From assembly GCA_016793165.1 (NCBI GenBank), contig JAEULA010000028.1:62001-126000 (forward strand): DNA of 64,000 bases. The letters run 5' to 3'. The notes under the pieces were generated by a model. The model was not told where the DNA came from and ran no database searches. It was given only the letters and a program-made list of their open reading frames with translations. The first letter of the stretch is position 1; each line of letters opens with the position of its first letter. The stretch is from Alphaproteobacteria bacterium. Lineage in GTDB: Bacteria > Pseudomonadota > Alphaproteobacteria > CACIAM-22H2. Position numbers and translations under genes: made by a program. Shown piece after piece: positions 34,233 through 42,295 of the stretch.

Positions 34233-35927
34233 TCATCGCCCCGCCAGAAACGCCTCGATCGCCGCGACTCGCGCGGCATCGCTGTCCTCGACCTCGACGA
34301 CCTTCGCATGCGGCATCAACGCCGCCGCACGCGGCAGGCAATGCGCGAAGAGGTCGGATTTCGACGCCGTCAGCAACGTCGGAACGCGCGGCATCGCGGC
34401 AAGGCGCTCCGGCAGGGGGTAGCGCAGGACGGCCTCCCACGCCGACGCATATGCCGCCGGATTCTTGACGGCCTCGCGAAGTCTTATGGTCAGACCCAGC
34501 GGATCCAGGCGCGGCGGCGCATTGCGCGAATTCTGCCGACGCCGATCGAACCAGGGCCACCAGAGCTCCTGATCGCGAAGCTGGTGCCAGACCCGCAGCA
34601 GATGGGTTCCATCCATCTCGGGCGCCGCCGACGGCGCGTAGCGCGGCGCAAGGTCCGTGCGCGCCGCCTCGTCGAGGCAGGGCGGCGCGACCAGTGTGAG
34701 CGAGCGCACCGCCTCGTTCATCGATGTCGCGAGTTCGACGGCGACGGCCCCGCCACCGCCCATGGCGACGACGTCCACCTCCGCGATCTCCATTTCGCGC
34801 AACAGGTGCCGAAGGGCGCCGACCCAGGTTCCGATCTCGACGAGTCCTGGAGGCAGATGAGTCGCATCGCTTTGACCCTGTCCGGGCAAGTCGACGGCCA
34901 GGAGCGATCGCCCGCGCCCCAACGTGCCGAGCATCGGGTCGACGAGAGCCGTCGATCCCGGCAGATCATGGATGAGCAGGACGGGCCGCGTCGTGGACAG
35001 CCCGCCGCGAGAGCGGATGAACAGGCTGCCACCGCCGAATTCCATCGACCGATAATCCGTCGTCGTCCGCCCCTCGATCGGCTTGCACGCCGGCGCCTCC
35101 GGCGGCACGTCGCCGGGATGCTGCGACAGGAGCTCCATCTCGCGCACCGTCGCCGCGAGCGGGTCGCGCGGCGTCTCGACGACCCAGGCGCCGGTGCCCT
35201 CGTACATCGGCTTGGTCTTGTAGAGGCTGTCGCCGGGCCGCAGCGTGAAGCACACCGGCACCTTGAGATCCGGCAGGACCTTGAGGCCGCGGCCGCGGAA
35301 GGCCGCGGCGTAGCCGATGCGATAGTCGTCGCCGGCGTCGAGAAGGTCGATCACGCCCTGGTGCAGGAACTCGGCGTCGGGCACGTCGGTGTCGGCGCGA
35401 TGCGCGAGGTCGTGGTCGTGCCACGGCCAGAACACGTGCTGCTCGCGATAGCGGTACCAGAGCCAGAGCAGATGGCTGCCGTCCCATTTCGGCACGATCG
35501 GCTCGAGGTAGCGCCTGAGCCGGTCCTCGGCCGAGGCGCTCGAATAGGCCGGATAGCCGTCGGCGAGCGCCATCGCGCAGCGATCGGGATGGCGCGCCGC
35601 GAACTCGACCGCGATCGCCGCGCCGGTGTGGTTGCCGTAGACGGCCGTGCGCTCGATGCCGAGCGCCGTGAGCGTCTCGGCGAAGGCGTCGGCGAAGTCG
35701 GTCAGCTCGGGTTTCGCCAGCGGCAGCTTGTCCGACAGCCCGAAGCCCGGCGTGTCGAAGGCGAGTGCGGTGAAGCGCGACGCGAACACCACCTGCTGCG
35801 GACGCATGCGCTTGGCCGAGCACGGGCTCGGGTGGAAGAGACACACGGCGGGGCCCGAGCCGGCGCGCGTGTAATGGACGCGGCGATTGCCGACGGTGAC
35901 GAAGTGCTTGGTGATCCGCGTGGTCAT
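34233..35927 (-). CDS. Tandem double alpha/beta hydrolase, nucleophiles replaced
   Basis: A 564-residue protein with two alpha/beta-hydrolase domains: residues about 8-270 and 300-562. They look like an internal duplication, since each has a DGxHLLxxW segment ending in FWPW or WWPW (about 149-169 and its later counterpart). The usual nucleophile elbow GxSxG reads GNHTG (98-102) in domain 1, with histidine at the nucleophile place, and MGGGG (389-393) in domain 2, with glycine. An HTG elbow occurs in some relatives, but the glycine would rule out normal hydrolase chemistry in domain 2. No signal peptide. REP-like repeats flank the gene on both sides. Confidence 0.85.
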   Translation of the reverse strand: MTTRITKHFVTVGNRRVHYTRAGSGPAVCLFHPSPCSAKRMRPQQVVFASRFTALAFDTPGFGLSDKLPLAKPELTDFADAFAETLTALGIERTAVYGNHTGAAIAVEFAARHPDRCAMALADGYPAYSSASAEDRLRRYLEPIVPKWDGSHLLWLWYRYREQHVFWPWHDHDLAHRADTDVPDAEFLHQGVIDLLDAGDDYRIGYAAAFRGRGLKVLPDLKVPVCFTLRPGDSLYKTKPMYEGTGAWVVETPRDPLAATVREMELLSQHPGDVPPEAPACKPIEGRTTTDYRSMEFGGGSLFIRSRGGLSTTRPVLLIHDLPGSTALVDPMLGTLGRGRSLLAVDLPGQGQSDATHLPPGLVEIGTWVGALRHLLREMEIAEVDVVAMGGGGAVAVELATSMNEAVRSLTLVAPPCLDEAARTDLAPRYAPSAAPEMDGTHLLRVWHQLRDQELWWPWFDRRRQNSRNAPPRLDPLGLTIRLREAVKNPAAYASAWEAVLRYPLPERLAAMPRVPTLLTASKSDLFAHCLPRAAALMPHAKVVEVEDSDAARVAAIEAFLAGR

Positions 35928-35930
35928 GAG

Positions 35931-36065
35931 TCCCCTCCCCAACCCTCCCCCACTCAATTCGCTCGAGGAGAGGGAGTGACATTGCGCGTCCCCGAAGCAA
36001 GCTCGCGGGGTCAGAACATCTCCCTCCCCCCGAGCGAAGCGAGTGGGGGAGGGTTGGGGTGGGGG
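35931..36065. repeat. Pair of inverted REP-like elements
   Basis: Left element 35931-35976 (CCCCTCCCCAACCCTCCCCC, then an ACTCAATTCGCTCGAGGAG stem) and right element 36020-36065 are near-perfect inverted copies. They are separated by about 43 bases that again form a dyad (GTCCCCG...CGCGGGG). The right copy has a tight hairpin CGAGCGAAGCGAG. They fill the gap between the FAD-oxidase and hydrolase genes and could fold into a long stem in the mRNA. Confidence 0.75.
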
Positions 36066-36085
36066 CTCGGCGGCCCGGTGCGCCG

Positions 36086-37609
36086 CTAGAGCCCCAACAC
36101 CCCCGGATTCATCCGCCCGTCCGGATCGAGTGCCGCCTTGATCCGGCGCACGAGCGCGGCCGAGCCATCGTCCATCTGCTCGGTGAAACGATAGAAGCGA
36201 CCGATCTGCGCGTGAACCGCGTCGTGCGCATCGAGCACATCGCGCAGGCGCAGACGTAGCCGGCGCGCGAGCGCGCGGCCCTCGGGATTGGCCGCGAAGG
36301 CGCCGAAGCGCTCGCGATTCCTCGGCGACAACGCGTCGAGGTGGATCGGCTCGAGCGCGTCGCGCCAATAGAACATCGGCTCGATCGTCACGTAGGCGCC
36401 CATCGAGGAGACGACCCAGTTCACCGCGAGCCCGACCCGATCGAGCTCGCGCTGCTCGTCGGCAATCGCCGACTCGAGGGCCGCCATCGCGGCGACCGCA
36501 CGCGTCAGCGGCACGATGCCGTGGACCGGTACCCAGCGCTCGCCCTCGGGCCCGATCATGCCGCGGACGGAGAACGGCTTGGCGCGCAGCGTCTTGGGGA
36601 TGACGTTGTCGATCTCGCGACCGGCGGCGCAGATCTCGCGCGCCGCCGCGATGCGCTCCGCCGCGGCGCGCTCGGAATCGGCCTCGGCGGTGAGATGCAA
36701 CGCCCAGGGCGCCTCGCTGCCGGCCGGCGACAGCGCGACCCTGGCGAGCTGCGCCGTGTCGCGCAGCGCCTGCCCGACCGAGCCCGCCCGCGCGACGACG
36801 GCCCCGAGAGTTCGCGCCGCCTCGCCCGGTTCCAGCTTCGCCGCGGCGCGCGCGCGCAGCCGGTCCATCGCGAAGCCGCGCGTCACGACCTGTCCGCGCA
36901 TCAGCTCGACCAGGGCCGCGACCAGGCCGGCGGCGTCGCCGAAGGCGAACGAGGCGAAGTCGGCGGGCTTCTCGGGCGCGAGCCGCAGGCTCAGCTCGGT
37001 CTTCACGCCGAAGGCGCCGCAATCGCCCAGAAACAGCCCCGTGAGATCCGGGCCGTGGTGGCGCCAGAAGGCGGAGGTGCCGCGCCGCGCGGCGGAGCCG
37101 GTGCGAACCAAGGTGCCGTCGACGAGCACAACGGTCGCACCGACGAAGCCGTCCATGCCGCCAGGAAGATTCTGCGCCGCGGCACCGCCGACCGTGGAAT
37201 GGCTGCCGCTGATCGGCGCCGGCGCCGCGATGCGCAGATGCAGCGGCTGCAGGCGCTCGGCGAGCGCGGCCCAGGTGGTCCCTGCGCCGACCGTCGCGAC
37301 GAGATTCCCGGCATCGATCGCGATCGCGTGGAGCCGTGCCGTGTCGATCACGACGGCGGGCACGAAGGACACCGCGCCGGCCGTGTAGGACAGCCCTGCC
37401 CCGCGCGGCACAACGGCCCGCCGCGCCTCGGCAACCGCCCGCAGCACCCCGGCGGTCTCCTCGCTGGAGCCCGGGCGCACGACGAGTTCGGCCGTGGCCG
37501 CATCGGGCCAGTCGAACAGATCCGTCGACGCCAATGCCAGCGCCACCGCATCGTCGCGGACATTGTCGGCGCCGACGATCGCGCGCAGCCGTGCCGCGAG
37601 TTCGGCCAT
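36086..37609 (-). CDS. FAD-linked oxidase (glycolate/lactate oxidase GlcD type)
   Basis: A 507-residue flavoprotein with an N-terminal FAD_binding_4 (PCMH/VAO) domain: RRAVVPRGAGLSYTAGA, HSTVGGAAAQNLPGG, GDCGAFGVKTELSLRL. The C-terminal FAD-oxidase cap domain ends ALDPDGRMNPGVLGL, the standard ending of 2-hydroxyacid dehydrogenases of this class. It should oxidise a 2-hydroxy acid or similar alcohol; the substrate is unknown. It heads the minus-strand run of hydrolases and binding proteins. A tiny open frame ends in a TGATG overlap with its ATG. Confidence 0.92.
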   Translation of the reverse strand: MAELAARLRAIVGADNVRDDAVALALASTDLFDWPDAATAELVVRPGSSEETAGVLRAVAEARRAVVPRGAGLSYTAGAVSFVPAVVIDTARLHAIAIDAGNLVATVGAGTTWAALAERLQPLHLRIAAPAPISGSHSTVGGAAAQNLPGGMDGFVGATVVLVDGTLVRTGSAARRGTSAFWRHHGPDLTGLFLGDCGAFGVKTELSLRLAPEKPADFASFAFGDAAGLVAALVELMRGQVVTRGFAMDRLRARAAAKLEPGEAARTLGAVVARAGSVGQALRDTAQLARVALSPAGSEAPWALHLTAEADSERAAAERIAAAREICAAGREIDNVIPKTLRAKPFSVRGMIGPEGERWVPVHGIVPLTRAVAAMAALESAIADEQRELDRVGLAVNWVVSSMGAYVTIEPMFYWRDALEPIHLDALSPRNRERFGAFAANPEGRALARRLRLRLRDVLDAHDAVHAQIGRFYRFTEQMDDGSAALVRRIKAALDPDGRMNPGVLGL

Positions 37610-37704
37610 CAGCCGGACAGCTTGAAGCCGCGCCGCGCGATGGCGTGCGGAGTGTTGCGCAACGGCACCGAACGGAAGGTCAGAACGTCGCCATGCCGCG
37701 TCAT
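37609..37704 (-). CDS. 31-codon open frame coupled to the FAD oxidase
   Basis: An ATG at 37704 opens a 31-codon frame whose TGA overlaps the FAD-oxidase ATG as TGATG. The end (VPLRNTPHAIARRGFKLSG) reads like the tail of a real protein, so this may be the 3' stub of a lost gene or a leader peptide rather than an independent gene. I do not recognise it and give it low confidence. Confidence 0.3.
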   Translation of the reverse strand: MTRHGDVLTFRSVPLRNTPHAIARRGFKLSG

Positions 37705-37813
37705 TCTCGCTCCATCCCGCCGGACGTCGACGACCGGCGCGCAGCGATCAAGCCGCAAGCCGACGGCGCGAGCAAGGATCGTGACAGGCGCATCTGGATT
37801 GAGCGCAGCGGAC

Positions 37814-38221
37814 GTGATCGAGTTCCGCCTTCAAGAGGGAGATGTCGCGAAGAGAGCGAATCGTTGCGCCGCCATCGTGGCTTTGCTGGCCGCGATGGCC
37901 GGCGGCACGGCTGCTCAGCAGAACTGGCGCCCGGTGACCGTCGCCGAGATGCAGCGCGAGATCGCCGGCAAACCGATGAAGAGCCGCATGGCGGACCGCT
38001 CCGAGGCGACATTCCGGCTACGCCCGGACAACAAGGTCGAGGTTCGCGGCAATCGGTCGCTCGACGGAACCTGGCGGGTCTCCGACAAGGGGGACTGCAC
38101 CATCTACCCGAATGTCCGGGGCGGCGCAGAGGCCTGCTTCGAGATCATCCGGCGCCCCGATGGCGCCTTCGAGGTCTACGACCAGAAGGGCGAGTTCCAG
38201 GGCCGAATGGCGCCGCAGTAA
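37814..38221 (+). CDS. Small secreted protein of unknown function
   Basis: About 135 residues with a hydrophobic signal (CAAIVALLAAMAGGTAAQQ) and a mature domain of about 95 residues: TVAEMQREIAGKPMKS, a central TFRLRPDNKVEVRGN strand pair, DGTWRVSDKGDCTIY and EACFEIIRRPDG. The two cysteines of the mature part could form a disulfide. The build recalls small periplasmic lipocalin-like domains (binding of a WRVSDKG-type beta sheet), but I cannot name a family. The start is uncertain: no ATG fits, and GTG at 37814 (or TTG at 37799) is the best reading. It faces away from the FAD oxidase. Confidence 0.6.
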   Translation: MIEFRLQEGDVAKRANRCAAIVALLAAMAGGTAAQQNWRPVTVAEMQREIAGKPMKSRMADRSEATFRLRPDNKVEVRGNRSLDGTWRVSDKGDCTIYPNVRGGAEACFEIIRRPDGAFEVYDQKGEFQGRMAPQ

Positions 38222-38238
38222 GAGCCGCGGGACGCGAA

Positions 38239-38655
38239 ATGCCGATGACCATCCAGGTCGAAACCGATCACCAGGAGCTGCGCGATGCCGTCCGCGATCC
38301 GTGCAACCGCTTCGACGGCGCCGATTGACGCGGCGTAGACGAGGCTCGCAGCAATCCCGAGGCCTTCGTCGACGCGTCGACCGCGGCGGGCTCGCTCGCG
38401 GCGCTGGTCCCGGAGGCGCAGGGCGCTTGCGGCCTCGGCCTGACTGACGCCTCGATTGTCATGGCGGAGATCAACCGCGCGGGCGGCAGCTCCGACGCGG
38501 TCCACGGGCAGATCTACGACATGTCGACGCTGCTGCGCGCCGGCTCACCCGAGCCGAAGAAGCGCTCCCCGCACGCGCTCGCGGCGGGCAAACGGCGCCT
38601 GGAGACGGCGGAGAGAGGAACCCGGCTTTGACCGAACCCGGCACGCCGATGCCGG
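38239..38655 (+). pseudogene. Decayed copy of the acyl-CoA dehydrogenase 5' end
   Basis: The translation matches the first about 125 residues of the intact gene at 42296-43465 almost codon for codon (shared DHQELRDAVRD, EAFVDA, ASIVM, MSTLLRAGS), but codon 30, a tryptophan TGG in the intact copy, is a TGA stop. Further on, conserved residues change and the frame slips near LAAGKRRLE; similarity fades at about 38655 after ACCGAACCCGGCACG. The remaining two thirds of the gene are missing. The following 235 bp to the binding-protein start (38891) show no gene. It is a partial duplicate, now dead. Confidence 0.88.
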
Positions 38656-38890
38656 CGGCTTCGGCGCGCGCGAAGTCGCGGGCCGCAAGCGTGCGCAGCA
38701 TCGCATGGCGCGCGGCCTCGACGCGGCGAGGCGGTGGCCCGCACCGCAGCCTTCCTCGACACCGGCGGCTGATGCCGGGGCGCGCCGGGCTGCCGCGGTC
38801 CGGGCGCCGGCGATGGCGATTCGGCCGCAACATCGCGGCCCAAGCAGCTATGCTGCGTGGGCGATCAGGCTCGCGGAAGGATTGGGCGCC

Positions 38891-40477
38891 ATGGGGCTCG
38901 CACACCGGATTGGCAGGTTTCTCGTCGGGCTCTGCCTGGGCGCCGCAGGCATCGCCGGCAGCGCCGCCGCCGCCGACCTGCGGATCGGCGTCGCCTCCGA
39001 GGCGACCACCCTCGACCCGCACTTCTACAATCTGACGCCGAACACCGAGCTGCACGCCCATATCTACGGCGCGCTGCTCGGCCGCGACGGCGACTACGGA
39101 CTGACGCCGGACCTCGCCGCGAGCTGGCGGGCGATCGACGCCACCCATTGGGAGTTCAAGCTCAGGACCGGCGTCACCTTCCACGACGGCACGCCGTTCA
39201 CCGCCGACGACGTCGTGTTCACCTTCGAGCGTGCCCGCAACGTGCCGAACAGCCCGGCGAGCTACCAGCAATTCCTGAAGAGCGTGACCAAGGCCGTGGC
39301 GGTCGATGCGCATACGCTGGCGATCGAGACCGCGACGGCCGACCCGCTGTTGCTCAATGCGCTGCAGAACGTGCCGATCGTGTCGCGCCGGCACGGCACC
39401 GGGGCCACCACGGCCGACTACGACATCGGCAAGGCGGCGATCGGCACCGGCCCCTACCGAATGGTCGAGCGGGTGCCCGGCGACCGCATCGTGCTCGAGC
39501 GCTATGCCGGGTTCTACGGCGCCAAACCCGATTGGGATCGTGTGATCGTGAGGCCGATCCCGAACTCGGCGACCCGGACCGCGGCACTGCTCGCCGGCGA
39601 CGTCGACCTCATCAACTTCGTCAGCAGCAGCGACGTCGAGAAGCTGAAGCAGAACCAGGCCCTCACGGTCACCCAGAGCCCGAGCGCCCGGCTGCTCTAT
39701 CTCTTTCCGGACAGCGACCGCGACGCCTCGCCCTTTGTCACCGACGCGGCCGGCAAGCCGCTCGCCCGGAACCCGATGAAGGACGTGCGGGTGCGGCGCG
39801 CCATGTCGAAGGCGATCAACCGTCAGGCCCTGGTCGAGCGCGTGCTGGAAGGCGCCGCCGTCCCGGGCGCGCAGTTCGGCCTCGACGGCTCCTACGGCGT
39901 CAGCCCGAACCTGAAGCCCGAGCCCTACGATCCGGAGGGCGCGCGCAAGCTGCTCGCCGAGGCGGGGTACCCCGACGGTTTCGGCATCACACTCCACGCG
40001 CCCAACGACCGCTATCCGCGCGACGCCCAGGTTGCCCAGGCGGTCGCGCAGATGCTGGCGCGGATCGGCATCCGCACCGAAGTCGCGACCATGTCGCGCA
40101 CCATCTATTTCGGCCGCCTCGCCAAGCTCGAGTTCAGCTTGTCGCTGATCGGCTCGAACTCGGACAGCGGCGAGCCAATGTCGCTGATCGTGTACCTCCT
40201 CCACACGCCGGTGCCGGCGCAGGGGCTGGGAGCGGGCAACCGCGGTCGCTTCTCGGACCCCACCCTCGACCGCATCCTCGACGAGGCGATGGTGACCATG
40301 GACGAAAAGGCGCGCGAGCCGATGCTGCACCGCGCCGCCGAACGCGGCGCGGGCGAGCTCGTCGGCGTCATCCCGATGTATTTTCCGATGAGCACCTGGG
40401 CCTCGCGCAAGGGCGTCGTCTATCCCGGCCGCGCCGACGAGCGCACGGTCGCCATGGAGGTCCGGCCGGCGCGCTGA
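38891..40477 (+). CDS. ABC transporter family-5 substrate-binding protein
   Basis: A 528-residue SBP_bac_5 protein with a signal peptide (FLVGLCLGAAGIAGSAAAADL), then TTLDPHFYNLTPNTELHAHI, the WEFKLRTGVTFHDGTPF motif and GTGPYRMVERVPGD. Paralogous to the proteins at 29829 and 32494, but on the opposite strand. It lies 33 bp before an M19 dipeptidase, which suggests uptake of a dipeptide-like substrate and its cleavage. No permease genes follow. Start ATG 38891 is chosen because it gives the complete signal peptide; the frame is open upstream without coding character. Confidence 0.92.
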   Translation: MGLAHRIGRFLVGLCLGAAGIAGSAAAADLRIGVASEATTLDPHFYNLTPNTELHAHIYGALLGRDGDYGLTPDLAASWRAIDATHWEFKLRTGVTFHDGTPFTADDVVFTFERARNVPNSPASYQQFLKSVTKAVAVDAHTLAIETATADPLLLNALQNVPIVSRRHGTGATTADYDIGKAAIGTGPYRMVERVPGDRIVLERYAGFYGAKPDWDRVIVRPIPNSATRTAALLAGDVDLINFVSSSDVEKLKQNQALTVTQSPSARLLYLFPDSDRDASPFVTDAAGKPLARNPMKDVRVRRAMSKAINRQALVERVLEGAAVPGAQFGLDGSYGVSPNLKPEPYDPEGARKLLAEAGYPDGFGITLHAPNDRYPRDAQVAQAVAQMLARIGIRTEVATMSRTIYFGRLAKLEFSLSLIGSNSDSGEPMSLIVYLLHTPVPAQGLGAGNRGRFSDPTLDRILDEAMVTMDEKAREPMLHRAAERGAGELVGVIPMYFPMSTWASRKGVVYPGRADERTVAMEVRPAR

Positions 40478-40510
40478 GCGCCGCGACACGGCCGCAGAAG
40501 GAGCAAAGGG

Positions 40511-41515
40511 ATGTCGGACGGCAAGGCGTGGCCCGTATCAGAGCGTGCCGCGGCACTCCACCGCGATGCGCTGGTGTGGGACGATCATGGCGGCTTCGGC
40601 TACAGCAAGGCCTCGGTGCTCGACTGCCTCGAGCGCTGGCGCCGGGCGGGGATCGACTACCTCTCGATCAATGCCGGCTACGACGTGAAGCCCTGGACCC
40701 TTACCGTCGAGGCCTTGTCCCAGTACCGGCAATGGATCCGGGCCCATGCCGACACCGTCGTGCTGGCCGACGGTGTCGCCGATATCCGCCGCGCCAAGGC
40801 GGACGGCAAGCTCGCCGTCACCTTCGACATCGAGGGCATGGATTCGCTGAACGGCGATGCCGGCATGGTCGATCTCTACTACACGCTCGGCGTCCGCCAG
40901 ATGCTGTTCGCATACAACCGCAACAACCTCGCCGGTGGCGGCTGTCACGATGCCGATGTCGGCCTGACCCCCTTCGGACGCGAGGTCGTGCGCGAGATGA
41001 ATCGGGTCGGGATGATCGTCGACGTCTCCCACTGCGCGCATCGAACCTCGATGGAGGCGATCGAGCTCTCCACCTCGCCGGTCATTTTCTCCCATTCCAA
41101 TGCGCGCCGGCTGTGGGACCACGAGCGCAACATCCGGGACGACCAGATCAAGTCCTGTGCCGCGGCCGGCGGCGTCATCGGCGTCACGGGCGTCGGCCGC
41201 TTCCTCGGACCGAAGGGTGCGGTGGCGGAGCATCTGGTCGAGCACATCGACTACATGGTCGAGCTGGTCGGCCCCGCCCATGTCGGCATCGGCATGGACA
41301 GCGTCATCGATCCCAAGCCGCGTGGCCCGGTCTACGAGGCCTCGCGCGCCTATTGGCCCGAGGCCCAGTATCCCGACAGCGGCTCGGGCTACGTCCAACC
41401 GGAGGCCTTCCCCGTGGTCGTCCAAGCGCTGCTCGACCGCGGCTATGGCGAGGACGATGTGCGCGGCATCATAGGCGGCAACTTCCACCGCATCGCCGAG
41501 CAGGTCTGGAAGTAG
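40511..41515 (+). CDS. Peptidase M19 (membrane dipeptidase family)
   Basis: A 334-residue zinc dipeptidase of the renal-dipeptidase family. The N-terminal metal motif is WDDHGGFG (DxH form), followed by VTFDIEGMDSL (bridging glutamate), VDVSHCAHRT and FSHSNARRLWDHERN (histidine ligands and neighbours) and the late GIGMDSV aspartate segment. The family hydrolyses dipeptides, including ones with a D-residue. No signal peptide is visible, so it is probably cytoplasmic and works on what the upstream binding protein brings in. It ends next to the amidohydrolase remnant on the other strand. Confidence 0.92.
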   Translation: MSDGKAWPVSERAAALHRDALVWDDHGGFGYSKASVLDCLERWRRAGIDYLSINAGYDVKPWTLTVEALSQYRQWIRAHADTVVLADGVADIRRAKADGKLAVTFDIEGMDSLNGDAGMVDLYYTLGVRQMLFAYNRNNLAGGGCHDADVGLTPFGREVVREMNRVGMIVDVSHCAHRTSMEAIELSTSPVIFSHSNARRLWDHERNIRDDQIKSCAAAGGVIGVTGVGRFLGPKGAVAEHLVEHIDYMVELVGPAHVGIGMDSVIDPKPRGPVYEASRAYWPEAQYPDSGSGYVQPEAFPVVVQALLDRGYGEDDVRGIIGGNFHRIAEQVWK

Positions 41516-41544
41516 CGTCGCGACGGCTTGGCCCGGTGTCCGGT

Positions 41545-42184
41545 TGAACGGAAGCAGACGAGCTGCCGCTCCGGGTGGCGGAGCGCGACGCGGTCGCGCG
41601 TGATCGGCCGGCACCGATTCTTCGAGGAGAGCCGGCAAGGCCCGACCGCCAGCACGATCAGGATGCCGAGCCCGGCGTAGCGCGCGTCGTACGGACAGAA
41701 GACCGCCGCGTCGGGCGCCATCTCGTACCCGGGCGAGTAGCGATGGACACCGACGAAGGCGCACTTTCTCACGGCGACGTCGAGCTTCCTGGGCCTCGTG
41801 ATGCCGCGGGTCGGATCGATGCCGGCGCGGCGCGAGAATCGGTCGAGGTGCTTGGCGCAAAGGTCGCGCACCATCCCGTCGGGGATCTCGGTCGACCCTC
41901 GGACCTTGCGGTCGCTGCAGCGCGCCGCGACGAGCAGCGAGTGCTCGATGCCTGCACGGTCCATCTTGCCGAGAGTTGGCACGAGCGTGACGCGCGGCGC
42001 TCGCTCCCGGGATCGTGGGCCTCGTCGCGGAAGGCGTCGTCGAGCGGAGCCGGCCCGCGGCATAGGACTCGGGCGTGTGCACGTTGACGACGATGTCGAT
42101 CGCCCCGGAGCCGACCCGTGTCTTCGCCGGATCGAACGCCTGGCTGCCCGGCACCGCCGCCGCTCCCCTGTCGCGCCGAGTCAT
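41545..42184 (-). pseudogene. Amidohydrolase-2 remnant, frameshifted and truncated
   Basis: On the minus strand three reading frames hold pieces of one amidohydrolase-2 type TIM barrel in order. The N-terminal piece is IDIVVNVHTPESYAAG (near 42060-42100, frame of ATG 42184), then LDDAFRDEAHD in another frame, then a long piece in a third frame (about 41545-41990): LGKMDRAGIEHSLLVAAR, AKHLDRFSRRAGIDPTRG, CAFVGVHRY, YARYAGLGILIVL, RPITRDRVALRHPE. The last part of the family, about 90 residues with the later catalytic residues, is gone where it meets the dipeptidase gene. At least two frameshifts mean it is dead. Confidence 0.8.
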
Positions 42185-42295
42185 GTCGACGGCGATCGCG
42201 GCGCAAGCCGGCCGCCCAGGCATGGCTCCTTCGGTTTCCGGTTCCGCAGGCGGCGGTCCGCGGCGTAGCCTCGCGCCCGGAGAGGAACCGCCGCC

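Noticed and set aside
35931..36065. Inverted repeat, considered as ends of an insertion sequence
   Set aside because: Only 43 bases lie between the arms and no transposase or target duplication is present, so it fits a REP-like pair better.
38656..38890. Open sequence before the third binding protein, considered as an N-terminal extension or another pseudogene piece
   Set aside because: No signal peptide or family motif; the GGFG near its start is too short to claim a further dehydrogenase fragment.
41575..42087. Open frame on the plus strand in the gap before the acyl-CoA dehydrogenase
   Set aside because: The minus strand carries recognisable amidohydrolase pieces here; the plus-strand reading has no motif.
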